This document shows positions 35,447-44,605 of a DNA stretch of 64,000 nucleotides, in pieces. The notes beneath the pieces were generated by a model. The model searched no databases. It was given only the letters and a program-made list of their open reading frames with translations, and was not told the origin of the DNA. Position numbers and translations under genes: made by a program. Source of the DNA: Phocaeicola dorei. GTDB taxonomy: Bacteria > Bacteroidota > Bacteroidia > Bacteroidales > Bacteroidaceae. Every line of letters begins with the position of its first letter. The stretch's first letter is position 1. The stretch is from the NCBI RefSeq assembly GCF_013009555.1, contig NZ_CP046176.1, positions 4,309,501 through 4,373,500 of the forward strand, given 5' to 3'.

Positions 35447-36484
35447 ATGAAGCAACTGATTGATAAATTGCGCCATAAACATAGCTTGACCGGCGAAGAA
35501 TATGCTATTCTCCTCACCTGTCAGGACGCTGATACTTTAATGTATCTCCAACAACAGGCCCAAGAGGTTACTTTAGCGCATTTCGGGAATGCCATCTTTA
35601 TCCGTGGGCTTATCGAAGTGGGCAACCGATGTCGTAACAATTGCTATTATTGCGGAATAAGAAAAGGAAATCCTGCTGTGGCCCGCTACGCATTAAAGCG
35701 CGAAACCATTTTGGAATGTTGCCGTGAAGGATACGCACTCGGGTTCCGTACCTTCGTAATGCAAGGCGGCGAAGACCCTGCCTTGACAGACAAGTGGATA
35801 GAAGCAACCGTAGCCGCCATCCGCAATGAGTTCTCCGATTGTGCCATCACCCTTTCGTTAGGAGAGAAATCACGGGAAGCATACGAGCGTTTTTTCCGGG
35901 CAGGAGCGAACCGATACCTGCTTCGACACGAAACACATAACGAACAGCATTACCGGAAACTCCATCCTGAAGAAATGTCACTAAAGCATCGCCTCCAATG
36001 TTTACAATGGCTGAAAGAAATAGGATATCAAACCGGAACAGGAATCATGGTAGGTAGTCCGGGACAAACTCTGCCCCATCTGGTAGAAGACCTGTTGTTC
36101 ATAGAACAGTTCCATCCCCAGATGATTGGTATAGGTCCTTTTATCCCCCACCATGAAACACCATTCGGAATGGAACCGGCCGGAAGTGTGGAAATGACTC
36201 TCAAGCTATTATCCCTTTTCCGGTTGATGCACCCGTCCGCCCTGATTCCATCGACCACCGCCCTTGCCACCTTGTCACCGGACGGACGGGAAAAAGGGAT
36301 ATTGGCAGGAGCTAATGTAGTGATGCCCAATCTCTCCCCTCGGGAGCAAAGAGAAAAATATGCTTTGTATGACAACAAAGCAGCTTTCGGCGCCGAAGCC
36401 GCCGAAGGTCTACGAAACTTGGCACAACGACTGGAAACAATCGGTTACCGGATATCAACAGATAGAGGTGATTATAATCACTAA
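35447..36484 (+). CDS. hydE: [FeFe] hydrogenase maturase HydE (radical SAM)
   Basis: HydE works on the organometallic precursor made by HydG during assembly of the H-cluster. The 345-residue protein has the radical-SAM motif C62-x3-C66-x2-C69 in NRCRNNCYYCG, then FVMQGGEDP and the GTGIMVGSPGQT segment typical of the HydE/PylB group. The start is taken at 35447 (MKQLIDKLRHKH). The frame could extend to 35333, but that region contains the inverted repeat and codes for nothing recognisable. It ends 12 bases before hydG. Confidence 0.93.
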   Translation: MKQLIDKLRHKHSLTGEEYAILLTCQDADTLMYLQQQAQEVTLAHFGNAIFIRGLIEVGNRCRNNCYYCGIRKGNPAVARYALKRETILECCREGYALGFRTFVMQGGEDPALTDKWIEATVAAIRNEFSDCAITLSLGEKSREAYERFFRAGANRYLLRHETHNEQHYRKLHPEEMSLKHRLQCLQWLKEIGYQTGTGIMVGSPGQTLPHLVEDLLFIEQFHPQMIGIGPFIPHHETPFGMEPAGSVEMTLKLLSLFRLMHPSALIPSTTALATLSPDGREKGILAGANVVMPNLSPREQREKYALYDNKAAFGAEAAEGLRNLAQRLETIGYRISTDRGDYNH

Positions 36485-36496
36485 CCACTAATAAAT

Positions 36497-37915
36497 ATGT
36501 ATAAAGCAGATTCTAAAATAGCGGAAGAATTCATTGACCACCAGGAAATACTGGAAACACTGGAGTATGCCCGCAGCAACAAAAGTAATCGTGCTCTGAT
36601 AGAGCAACTGATTGACAAAGCCGCCCGATGCAAAGGACTATCCCATCGTGAGGCAGCGTTACTATTGGAATGTGACCAACCGGATTTGATAGAACGTATC
36701 TTCCATCTGGCACAGGAAATCAAACATAAGTTTTACGGTAACCGTATTGTGATGTTCGCCCCCCTGTACCTTTCCAATTATTGTGTGAACGGATGTGTTT
36801 ACTGTCCTTATCATTTGAAGAATAAGACCATAGCACGCAAGAAACTGACACAAGAAGAAATTCGTAAGGAAGTAATTGCCTTGCAGGATATGGGACACAA
36901 ACGTCTGGCACTGGAAGCAGGAGAAGACCCGCTACGGAACCCTATAGAATATATATTGGAATCCATCCGGACCATTTATAGCATCAAGCATAAAAACGGA
37001 GCCATCCGACGGGTCAATGTCAACATAGCCGCCACCACCGTAGAAAACTATCGCAAACTGAAAGACGCAGGTATCGGCACTTATATTTTGTTTCAGGAAA
37101 CTTATCATAAAGAAAATTACGAAGCCCTGCATCCCACCGGTCCGAAAAGCAAATATGCTTATCATACCGAAGCGATGGACCGTGCCATGGAAGCGGGAAT
37201 TGACGATGTAGGACTAGGTGTTTTATTCGGGCTGAATACCTACCGCTATGACTTTGTAGGATTATTGATGCATGCCGAACATCTGGAAGCCACTTTCGGA
37301 GTAGGTCCGCATACCATCAGCGTTCCTCGTATTTGTCCGGCAGATGATATCGCCACGCAAGACTTTCCGGACGCCATCTCGGACGAGATATTCTGTAAGA
37401 TTGTGGCAGTAATCCGTATTGCTGTTCCTTATACAGGCATGATTATCTCTACAAGGGAATCGGCTGCAACCCGACGTAAGGTCTTGAATCTGGGAATTTC
37501 ACAAATCAGCGGCGGTTCCCGGACCAGCGTAGGCGGTTATGCCATTCCGGAAACACCGGAAGAAAACTCGGCACAATTCGATATCAGCGATACCCGTACT
37601 TTGGATGAAGTAGTGAACTGGTTGCTCGATTTAGGGCACATTCCCAGTTTCTGTACAGCTTGTTACCGAGAAGGACGTACAGGTGACCGCTTTATGTCAT
37701 TAGTCAAATCGGGACAAATTGCTAATTGTTGTGCACCCAATGCATTGATGACACTGAAAGAGTATCTGGAAGATTATGCGACAGCGGATACACGAGCCAA
37801 GGGAATCCAATTGATAAAAAAAGAATTGGAACACATTCCCAACCCGAAAATAAAAGAAATAACAACCCGTAACCTGAAAAAGATAGAAGAAGGGAAACGA
37901 GATTTCAGATTCTAA
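36497..37915 (+). CDS. hydG: [FeFe] hydrogenase maturase HydG (radical SAM tyrosine lyase)
   Basis: HydG splits tyrosine to supply the CO and CN ligands of the H-cluster. The 472-residue protein has the radical-SAM cluster C96-x3-C100-x2-C103 (NYCVNGCVYCPYH). It also has the second, auxiliary cluster motif C386-x2-C389-x22-C412 (CTACYREG ... NCC), which separates HydG from its relative ThiH. Length and order match known HydG. It lies between hydE (12 bases) and hydF (49 bases). Confidence 0.96.
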   Translation: MYKADSKIAEEFIDHQEILETLEYARSNKSNRALIEQLIDKAARCKGLSHREAALLLECDQPDLIERIFHLAQEIKHKFYGNRIVMFAPLYLSNYCVNGCVYCPYHLKNKTIARKKLTQEEIRKEVIALQDMGHKRLALEAGEDPLRNPIEYILESIRTIYSIKHKNGAIRRVNVNIAATTVENYRKLKDAGIGTYILFQETYHKENYEALHPTGPKSKYAYHTEAMDRAMEAGIDDVGLGVLFGLNTYRYDFVGLLMHAEHLEATFGVGPHTISVPRICPADDIATQDFPDAISDEIFCKIVAVIRIAVPYTGMIISTRESAATRRKVLNLGISQISGGSRTSVGGYAIPETPEENSAQFDISDTRTLDEVVNWLLDLGHIPSFCTACYREGRTGDRFMSLVKSGQIANCCAPNALMTLKEYLEDYATADTRAKGIQLIKKELEHIPNPKIKEITTRNLKKIEEGKRDFRF

Positions 37916-37964
37916 TCCGGCCCACGCGCCGGGCGATGTTTCCAGACTGATAAAGTAACCACAT

Positions 37965-39155
37965 ATGAGTTTAAACAACACCCCATCTGCCAACCGCCTG
38001 CACGTCGCCCTCTTCGGGCGGCGCAACAGTGGCAAGTCCTCTTTAATCAATGCCTTGACCGGACAGGATACTGCCCTTGTATCGGATATCCCCGGTACCA
38101 CGACAGACACCGTGAGCAAAGCCATGGAGATTCAAGGAATCGGCCCTTGTCTCTTTATCGACACGCCGGGATTTGACGATGAAGGAGAATTAGGAGAAAT
38201 GCGCATCATCCGCACGCTGAAAGCCATCGAACAAACAGACATAGCCTTACTTCTTTGTGAAGACGAAGCCCATGAAGAGGAAAAGAAGTGGATGAAGCAA
38301 TTGGAGGAAAAAAACATCCCTGTCATCTTGCTACTGAACAAGGCTGACATACGAAAAGACATAGCATCCACCCTACTCCGTATAGAAAAAGATTGCGGTC
38401 AAAAGCCTCTCGTTATCAGCGCAAAGGAAAGAACAGGTATAAAGAAGATACATCAGGCGATTCTGGAAAAGTTACCGGCAGATTTCGGGCAACAAACCAT
38501 TACCGGAAATCTGGTTAAAGAAGGAGATTTAGTGCTCTTAGTCATGCCGCAAGATATACAGGCTCCCAAAGGCCGTCTCATCCTTCCACAGGTACAAACG
38601 ATGCGCGAATTATTGGACAAGAAATGTCTGGTGATGAGTTGTACAACAGACCAAATAGCTTCCATCTTGCAGGCTCTGTCCCGCCCTCCGAAACTGATTA
38701 TAACCGACTCCCAGGTTTTTCATACCGTTTATGAACAAAAGCCGGCAGATAGCCTTCTCACCTCTTTCTCTGTCCTGATGGCAGGATATAAGGGAGATAT
38801 ACATTATTATATAGAAGGAGCCTCAGCCATAGACTGCCTCACCCCACAGTCACGGGTACTGATAGCGGAAGCCTGCACTCATGCCCCTGCCACCGAGGAC
38901 ATAGGCAGAGTAAAGCTTCCACGTATGTTGCGTAAAAAGATAGGCGAAGAGCTACAAATAGATATCGTTGCAGGTACAGACTTTCCGGAGGATTTGACAC
39001 CCTATCACTTAATCATTCATTGCGGAGCCTGCATGTTCAATCGCAAATATGTACTAAACCGGATTGATAATGCCCGTAAGCAACAGATTCCCATGACTAA
39101 TTATGGAGTGGCTATTGCACACTTGAACGGGATATTGGATAAGATAGCGTATTAA
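37965..39155 (+). CDS. hydF: [FeFe] hydrogenase maturase HydF (GTPase scaffold)
   Basis: HydF carries the assembled diiron unit to the hydrogenase. The 396-residue protein begins with a Ras-like GTPase domain: P-loop GRRNSGKSS (18-26), DTPGFDD, and NKAD for guanine binding. A dimerisation domain follows, then the Fe-S domain with C304-T-H306 and H352-C353-G-A-C356, the HydF cluster ligands. With hydA, hydE and hydG it makes a complete set in one locus. Confidence 0.95.
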   Translation: MSLNNTPSANRLHVALFGRRNSGKSSLINALTGQDTALVSDIPGTTTDTVSKAMEIQGIGPCLFIDTPGFDDEGELGEMRIIRTLKAIEQTDIALLLCEDEAHEEEKKWMKQLEEKNIPVILLLNKADIRKDIASTLLRIEKDCGQKPLVISAKERTGIKKIHQAILEKLPADFGQQTITGNLVKEGDLVLLVMPQDIQAPKGRLILPQVQTMRELLDKKCLVMSCTTDQIASILQALSRPPKLIITDSQVFHTVYEQKPADSLLTSFSVLMAGYKGDIHYYIEGASAIDCLTPQSRVLIAEACTHAPATEDIGRVKLPRMLRKKIGEELQIDIVAGTDFPEDLTPYHLIIHCGACMFNRKYVLNRIDNARKQQIPMTNYGVAIAHLNGILDKIAY

Positions 39156-39184
39156 AAAGACATCTGTTCTTTTTTTGTTTCTAT

Positions 39185-39219
39185 CACCACAAACCATTTA
39201 TTTTCAACGGTTTGTGGTG
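39185..39219. terminator. Hairpin after hydF
   Basis: CACCACAAACC at 39185-39195 pairs with GGTTTGTGGTG at 39209-39219, a perfect 11-bp stem. On the + strand it is followed by TAAAAGG rather than T-rich sequence, so termination there is uncertain; the T-run lies on the upstream side. Confidence 0.5.
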
Positions 39220-39360
39220 TAAAAGGATCCGTAATTCCCCTTAACTGGTATGTATGTGGATTTTTACCATTGTTTCTGAAGACTCATAGATTTTCCTTCT
39301 TGATGTGTCCTACATGATGGTTCATCCATTTACTTCATTTACAAGGCCTTATCGTGCAAA

Positions 39361-39470
39361 CACTTAGTTGAATTTATAGTTTCACCAAGGTGAAGCAATC
39401 GTATCACTTGGGTGACTACGCCTCTCCACTTAGGTGCCAATGCATTGTCACCTAGGTGAAACAACAAAAG
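39361..39470. repeat. Five 10-bp near-palindromes at an exact 22-bp period
   Basis: CACTTAGTTG (39361), CACCAAGGTG (39383), CACTTGGGTG (39405), CACTTAGGTG (39427) and CACCTAGGTG (39449) start precisely 22 bases apart. The 12-base spacers between them are unrelated to each other. The first unit is degenerate at one position. 22 bases is about two helical turns, so the units face the same side of DNA. No gene covers the site; it lies between hydF and the convergent hisS. Confidence 0.8.
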
Positions 39471-39608
39471 AAGACAGACAAAGTTACAAAAGAAACCGGA
39501 CGAGAATATAAAAAGGGGTACTAAACACATCTGCCATAGTGACCGGTAGCTATCAGGCCGACTCCACACAGGGAAAGGAGAACAAACCATTTCGGAGGGG
39601 AAAAAGAA

Positions 39609-39657
39609 CTTCCGTCACCACATCTCACTGATTCTAAAGGAGATATAGTGACGGAAG
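39609..39657 (-). terminator. Probable terminator of hisS
   Basis: CTTCCGTCAC at 39609-39618 pairs with GTGACGGAAG at about 39648-39657 over a long loop. T-rich runs flank both sides, including TTCTTTTT on the reverse-strand exit. Confidence 0.6.
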
Positions 39658-39737
39658 AAAAAAAATAATCTGTTAATCCGCATAGATAATCACGGATGAA
39701 TATACCGGACTATTCCGACAACATCCGCTTGATGAGA

Positions 39738-41102
39738 TCAAGCTTTCACTACTGCCAACAACTCATCCGGTGTAACCAGTGACTGCTCGCCCGTAGTCAT
39801 ATTCTTCAAAGTCAGTTTCCCTTCGTTCATTTCATTTTCACCAACAATGGCAACAAAAGGAATCTGCTTGTCATTGGCATATCCCATCTGCTTCTTCATT
39901 TTAGCAGCATCCGGATAAATTTCGGCACGTACCCCTGTTTCACGGACTTTTGCCAGGATAGGCAGACAATAAGCAGCTTCTTTATCACCGAAGTTTACAA
40001 ACAACAGTTCAGTTCCGTTCACCGCTTCTTTCGGGTACAAATCCAACTGATTCAACACATCAAAAATACGGTCGGCTCCGAAAGAGATACCTACACCAGA
40101 CATACCGTCCATACCAAAGACACCGGTCAGGTTATCATAACGGCCACCACCGCTGATACTGCCAATCTGTACATCCAAGGCTTTCACTTCAAAAATAGCG
40201 CCAGTATAATAATTCAAGCCACGAGCCAAAGTCAAATCCAGTTCCACTTCACTCTTCACACCCAGTGTAGATACGGTTTTTAATATGAATTCACTTTCTT
40301 CTACTCCCTTCATTCCCGTTTCACTGGCTGCAAGGACTGTTTTCAAAGTTTCCAATTTCTCTTCATTGCTTCCACTCAATAAAATAATCGGCTGCAATTT
40401 ATCAATAGCCTCTTGAGGAATCCCTTTAGAAGCCAATTCCGCATTTACATTTTCCAAGCCTATCTTGTCCAGCTTATCAATAGCTACGGTGATATCCACA
40501 ATTTTATCGGCCTCACCTATGATCTCGGCAATACCGGTCAATATCTTACGGTTATTGATTTTAATTGAAACGCGTACTCCGAATTTGCCAAATACCCGGT
40601 CTATCATCTGTACCAGCTCCACTTCATTCAATAAAGAATTACTGCCTACCACATCGGCATCACACTGATAGAATTCACGATAACGGCCCTTCTGAGGACG
40701 GTCCGCACGCCAAACCGGCTGAATTTGATAACGCTTGAAAGGGAAACTGATTTCGTCACGGTGCATGACCACGTAACGGGCGAACGGTACAGTGAGGTCA
40801 TAGCGCAATCCCTTTTCACAGAATTTGCTCGCTAACTTTACCGCATTGCGGCTCAGCAATTCCTCATCGGTAATGCCGTTGAAATAATCACCTGAGTTCT
40901 GTATCTTAAACAATAACTTATCCCCTTCATCACCGTATTTTCCCATCAAGGTAGACAAATTCTCCATAGAAGGAGTTTCAATCTGCTGATAGCCGAAAAG
41001 ATGAAATACATCACGAATCGTATTGAATATATAATTACGTTTCGCCATTTCCACCGGCGAAAAATCTCTCGTTCCTTTAGGTATACCTGGTTTTGCTGCC
41101 AT
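39738..41102 (-). CDS. hisS: Histidyl-tRNA synthetase
   Basis: A class II aminoacyl-tRNA synthetase that charges tRNA-His. It has 454 residues from the ATG at 41102. Family features are the N-terminal [13 protein letters not shown], motif 2 around [27 protein letters not shown], the histidine-specific block [15 protein letters not shown], and the motif-3 SGGGRYDNL region with GISFGADRI. The C-terminal anticodon-binding domain begins near [10 protein letters not shown] longer frame from 41132 is rejected because a -7 box (41131-41139) covers that codon. Confidence 0.97.
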   Translation of the reverse strand: MAAKPGIPKGTRDFSPVEMAKRNYIFNTIRDVFHLFGYQQIETPSMENLSTLMGKYGDEGDKLLFKIQNSGDYFNGITDEELLSRNAVKLASKFCEKGLRYDLTVPFARYVVMHRDEISFPFKRYQIQPVWRADRPQKGRYREFYQCDADVVGSNSLLNEVELVQMIDRVFGKFGVRVSIKINNRKILTGIAEIIGEADKIVDITVAIDKLDKIGLENVNAELASKGIPQEAIDKLQPIILLSGSNEEKLETLKTVLAASETGMKGVEESEFILKTVSTLGVKSEVELDLTLARGLNYYTGAIFEVKALDVQIGSISGGGRYDNLTGVFGMDGMSGVGISFGADRIFDVLNQLDLYPKEAVNGTELLFVNFGDKEAAYCLPILAKVRETGVRAEIYPDAAKMKKQMGYANDKQIPFVAIVGENEMNEGKLTLKNMTTGEQSLVTPDELLAVVKA

Positions 41103-41130
41103 AATGATTCTATTTAATTTATTTTGAGCC

Positions 41131-41139
41131 ACAAAATTA
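41131..41139 (-). promoter_or_regulatory. -7 box of hisS
   Basis: TAATTTTGT on the reverse strand, 28 bases before the ATG. Confidence 0.65.
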
Positions 41140-41167
41140 CACTAAATATTTCATTCGTAAAAAGAAT

Positions 41168-41206
41168 ACTTCTTAATATTGCTCATTGTCAGTCATATTA
41201 AGAAGT
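41168..41206 (-). terminator. Terminator of the sugar operon
   Basis: ACTTCTTAATAT at 41168-41179 pairs perfectly with ATATTAAGAAGT at 41195-41206. On the reverse strand it is followed by ATTCTTTTT. It lies 57 bases after the last gene of the operon. Confidence 0.75.
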
Positions 41207-41262
41207 TAAACAGCCGGTGCTTTGGGTGCATATCTCAGTATAGGCCGTTTCCCAATATAAAC

Positions 41263-42111
41263 TCATTGTTTTATAATTTCATAGGCAGTAGAATGAACCC
41301 CTCTATTCTCTATTCTTCCTTCCAGTACATCCAAAGCGAACTCAATCCCTCGGACAGCCATTTGTGAACTGAAAATGTCAGCTGTAGCAACCAGTTTTCC
41401 TGTAGAAAGAAATTCTTTCATTACCGCATCATTATCAAAACCCACTACCGGCAAATAGCATTTTTTTTCTTGCATTTGCTGAAGAACCCCCAACGCCATC
41501 GCATCATTGCTGCAATATACAGCTTTCAAATCAGGATACCGCATCCACATAGCCTGAAAGACTTCGGCGGCTTTCTCCGTTTCCCAGTCGGCTGGTTCGG
41601 ACGCCACCAATCTTAACCCTTTTTCTTCTATCGCTTTGATGAAACCTCTTTTACGCTGCTGCGCATTATCGGCTGCCGCCAATCCTTCAATAATAGCAAC
41701 TTTATCTTCATTCCGCAACTTCTTACCCAATAATTTACCCACTTCATACGCAGCCGCAAAATTATCCGGTCCCACAAAAGCCACTTCTACTCCTGCCTGC
41801 TCCAATAGCTGAGCATCCAGCTGAATATCAATATTAATTACCGGAATTCCTTTCCTGACAGCCTCTACTGCAGGCTGAACCAAAGCCTTTGAGTCTATAG
41901 GCACCAATACGATGGCATCGACTTGTTGATGAATCAAAGAATACATCAAGTCAATCTGTTCCTTTACCTCTGTCTGTGTAGCCGTTCCCACACAAACCAA
42001 ATCCAAAAACGGAAGAGGGGCCGCATACTGAATAGCCCCCTCTTTCATCACTTTGAAAAAATCGGCTTGTAACGACTTCATTACAAGCCCTATTTTATAG
42101 TTTCTCTTCAT
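41263..42111 (-). CDS. Sugar-binding protein of the ribose/LacI type without export signal
   Basis: The 282-residue protein has the type I periplasmic-binding fold. It begins directly with the first strand (YKIGLVMKSLQADFFKVMKEGA) and shows VDAIVLVPIDSKALV, then KVAIIEGLAAADNAQQRKRGF and a PVVGFDNDAVM block. It carries neither a signal peptide nor lipobox, and no DNA-binding domain, so as read it would stay in the cytoplasm. It is the last gene of the sugar operon, 7 bases after the permease gene. It may be an intracellular sugar sensor, or the true start may lie elsewhere; no upstream extension is available. Confidence 0.85.
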   Translation of the reverse strand: MKRNYKIGLVMKSLQADFFKVMKEGAIQYAAPLPFLDLVCVGTATQTEVKEQIDLMYSLIHQQVDAIVLVPIDSKALVQPAVEAVRKGIPVINIDIQLDAQLLEQAGVEVAFVGPDNFAAAYEVGKLLGKKLRNEDKVAIIEGLAAADNAQQRKRGFIKAIEEKGLRLVASEPADWETEKAAEVFQAMWMRYPDLKAVYCSNDAMALGVLQQMQEKKCYLPVVGFDNDAVMKEFLSTGKLVATADIFSSQMAVRGIEFALDVLEGRIENRGVHSTAYEIIKQ

Positions 42112-42118
42112 TCAAATT

Positions 42119-43135
42119 TCAATTCGACAAAGTTATGCTTATTAAGCCGATAATAAACAAAGCAAACATAGCCACAATCAGTTTATCAGTTCCTTTCGGA
42201 GCATCTTTAAACTCCTTCCAGACAAAGACTCCCCATATCATGGCCACCACAGGGGCCGCGTTGCTAAGGGCGTATGAGATAGCCGGATTGGCAGCACCGG
42301 CTCCCATAAAACTAATCACCATGCCACCCATCCATATAAAACCTCCCAGCATCCCTGTGAGATGAGTCTTTGCATCACCGGCAAAGTAATCTTTCATGGT
42401 CACTACCCTGCCTTCCACGGGATGTTTCATGGCGAATGTATTAAATATCGGTGTACTAACCAATATACCTACCGCAAAGAAGAACACACCTGTATAAGGA
42501 GTCAATGTTCCGGTTCCACCGGCCACATACTGCGGATCCAGGGATTTTACAACCAATCCATAAAAGAACATGATAGCAATACCTGCCATAATAGCCAACA
42601 AGATACCTTTCTTGGGTGTGGAAGCTTTACCGGATGATAACTTTCCATATGCTTTTCCGCAAATCAAGATAGCGATAATGATGACTAACACACCACTCCA
42701 TAGTAAAAACTGATTTCCCTGATAGGTCTGACCGGCCAAAGAGATTAATAAATAATTGAATACAATACCTCCAATCCAGGCCAAGCCTCCACCGATAGGA
42801 AAACCTACTGACATTCCGGCTACAGCAATGGCTGCTGTAAGAAATATATTGCCGAAATTCCATACAACACCGCCCAAGAATGCATATTGAATGCTAGACC
42901 AGTCCATGACTGCCAAATCCTGAAAAAAGGTACGGCCTTCACTTCCCATACTTCCTAAAGTCACCGCCCCCAATAAAGCTGTAAGGAACAAACCGACGGT
43001 CAAATCCCAATAAAACAGTTCAAAGCTCCATTGCTTGGCGGCGACCATCTTCTGTGTATTTGCCCAAGAGCCCCAACAGGCACAGCAAATGACACAGCAG
43101 AGGATTGCCAAAAAGTAATTATCTACCAATATCAT
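42119..43135 (-). CDS. Sugar permease of the DMT superfamily (GRP/RhaT-like)
   Basis: A 338-residue inner-membrane protein with about ten hydrophobic helices, including an opening FLAILCCVICCACWGSWANTQKM and WIGGIVFNYLLISLAG. The WGSWANT and GGxxWNFGN patterns resemble glucose/ribose porters and rhamnose-proton symporters of the drug/metabolite superfamily. It probably takes up the pathway sugar by H+ symport. It sits between the isomerase (12 bases) and the sugar-binding protein (7 bases). Confidence 0.85.
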   Translation of the reverse strand: MILVDNYFLAILCCVICCACWGSWANTQKMVAAKQWSFELFYWDLTVGLFLTALLGAVTLGSMGSEGRTFFQDLAVMDWSSIQYAFLGGVVWNFGNIFLTAAIAVAGMSVGFPIGGGLAWIGGIVFNYLLISLAGQTYQGNQFLLWSGVLVIIIAILICGKAYGKLSSGKASTPKKGILLAIMAGIAIMFFYGLVVKSLDPQYVAGGTGTLTPYTGVFFFAVGILVSTPIFNTFAMKHPVEGRVVTMKDYFAGDAKTHLTGMLGGFIWMGGMVISFMGAGAANPAISYALSNAAPVVAMIWGVFVWKEFKDAPKGTDKLIVAMFALFIIGLISITLSN

Positions 43136-43147
43136 ATTTCATCGATA

Positions 43148-44572
43148 TTATTCGTGAATATAGATATTCCAGTTCAGATAAGTTTCAATAGCTTCTGCCA
43201 GAATATCTTTCACATTGCCACGGCACATAGCCACGTGATGTTCGAATCCATTCTTACAGATATATTTCATAAGCGGCTGCAGATTATCCACCTTGGTTAC
43301 TGCTATACAACCATCCATTCCGTATGGATCATCAGTCAGGTCACCTTTACCCAAATAAGACTTGATACAACCCTTCGTATCATCTGTCGAGATACGGAAG
43401 AATGTAAAATCACCCTGTTTTACTTTACCGTAAACGGCACCGAAAGTGTGTACTTTACCCAAGGTTCTACCCAATACTCCTAATGTTCCTAACTTCAATT
43501 CATTCATTACAAATGATTTAGGGAAGTTACCACAATGTGTACATACGCACTTGTTACGATCTTCGGCAAAGTTATTGTTCCAGTCAAGCAGCGCCGACGG
43601 ACACCCGGAAGCCAAAGTCAACGCATACATAGATACTGCACCGGCAATATCCACTTCACAGGCAGCAGGAATTAGTTTCTCACTCAACATACTCATAGTC
43701 ACACAAGCCGCACAACCGTAGTTTTGTTCCAAAGAGTCCCAACACTGGATAGCTACAGCATCAATTTCATTGGCCTCCATCCATTTTTCTACGGCCACAC
43801 CAAATTTAGCCTGCAAAACCAGCTTATCACTGTATTGTTCAGGAACAACAGCATACTGTCTGATTTCTTTCAGTTTGGCCTGCAATACCTCATCGGTATC
43901 CTCAATCTTATGGGCAGCAGCCAAAATCTCGGAAAGGTCTACCGGAATGACTGTAATACCCGATGCCTGCAACAGCTTCTCACTGGCACGAACCGTCTGG
44001 AATCCTGCGGGACGAGTACCGATAGCACCGATACGAGCATGACGAAGACCATTAACTACACGGCAGATAGCTGCAAATTTATTGATATCGGCAGCCAGCA
44101 AATCAGAATAAATAGAATAAGTATGAAGGGTGGTATCAGTAAAAGGAATGCCGTACTGATACAAGTTATTGCATACGGAAATCTTACCACAGAATGCGTC
44201 ACGACGGCTATCCAAATCAACTTTATCATTCTCGTCATCACATGCCTGAACCAAAACAGGCACATTCAGATCGGCCACACTGATGGCATTGATGATACCG
44301 ATTTCAAAACCGAAATTGGGCAGTGAAACAATGATTCCATCTATACGTTCCCGATTCTCACGGAACAATTTAGCACACTTCAAGCCATCTTCTCTTGTTT
44401 CGATACTGCTACTGCCTGTCGGCGTAGCGTCTTCGGGAAGAATGACATAGTCATACCCTTCTTTTGTCAGTGTTTCCAGCAATTGTTTGCGAACGTCTTT
44501 TGCTAATTCCGAGTTAAAATAAGCGCGTGTTCCAATGATAACACCAAAACACATTTTCTTCTTGTTTTTCAT
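43148..44572 (-). CDS. L-fucose/L-arabinose-isomerase-fold sugar isomerase, probable D-apiose isomerase
   Basis: The 474-residue protein has the FucI/AraA-like fold. The N-terminal domain starts FGVIIGTRAYFNSEL, the middle has IDGIIVSLPNFGFE, and a conserved AIQCWDSLEQNYGCAACVTMSMLSE lies near residue 225. CTHCGNFPKSF follows near 345. Members isomerise aldoses to ketoses with Mn2+. The neighbouring FGGY kinase and split transketolase match the known non-oxidative apiose route, so D-apiose to D-apulose is the best guess. An L-fucose or L-arabinose role is less likely, since no fucose or arabinose partner genes are nearby. Spacing to the kinase is 33 bases. Confidence 0.72.
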   Translation of the reverse strand: MKNKKKMCFGVIIGTRAYFNSELAKDVRKQLLETLTKEGYDYVILPEDATPTGSSSIETREDGLKCAKLFRENRERIDGIIVSLPNFGFEIGIINAISVADLNVPVLVQACDDENDKVDLDSRRDAFCGKISVCNNLYQYGIPFTDTTLHTYSIYSDLLAADINKFAAICRVVNGLRHARIGAIGTRPAGFQTVRASEKLLQASGITVIPVDLSEILAAAHKIEDTDEVLQAKLKEIRQYAVVPEQYSDKLVLQAKFGVAVEKWMEANEIDAVAIQCWDSLEQNYGCAACVTMSMLSEKLIPAACEVDIAGAVSMYALTLASGCPSALLDWNNNFAEDRNKCVCTHCGNFPKSFVMNELKLGTLGVLGRTLGKVHTFGAVYGKVKQGDFTFFRISTDDTKGCIKSYLGKGDLTDDPYGMDGCIAVTKVDNLQPLMKYICKNGFEHHVAMCRGNVKDILAEAIETYLNWNIYIHE

Positions 44573-44605
44573 TTCTAATGGTATTAAAAGTTACGATATA
44601 TTCAG

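Noticed and set aside
39361..39470. CRISPR array
   Set aside because: Repeats are only 10 bases with 12-base spacers, and no cas gene is in the window. The unit is too short for a CRISPR.
43446..44326. Long forward frames opposite the isomerase gene (91 and 200 aa)
   Set aside because: They are antisense shadows of a well-supported isomerase gene; composition and motifs support only the reverse strand.
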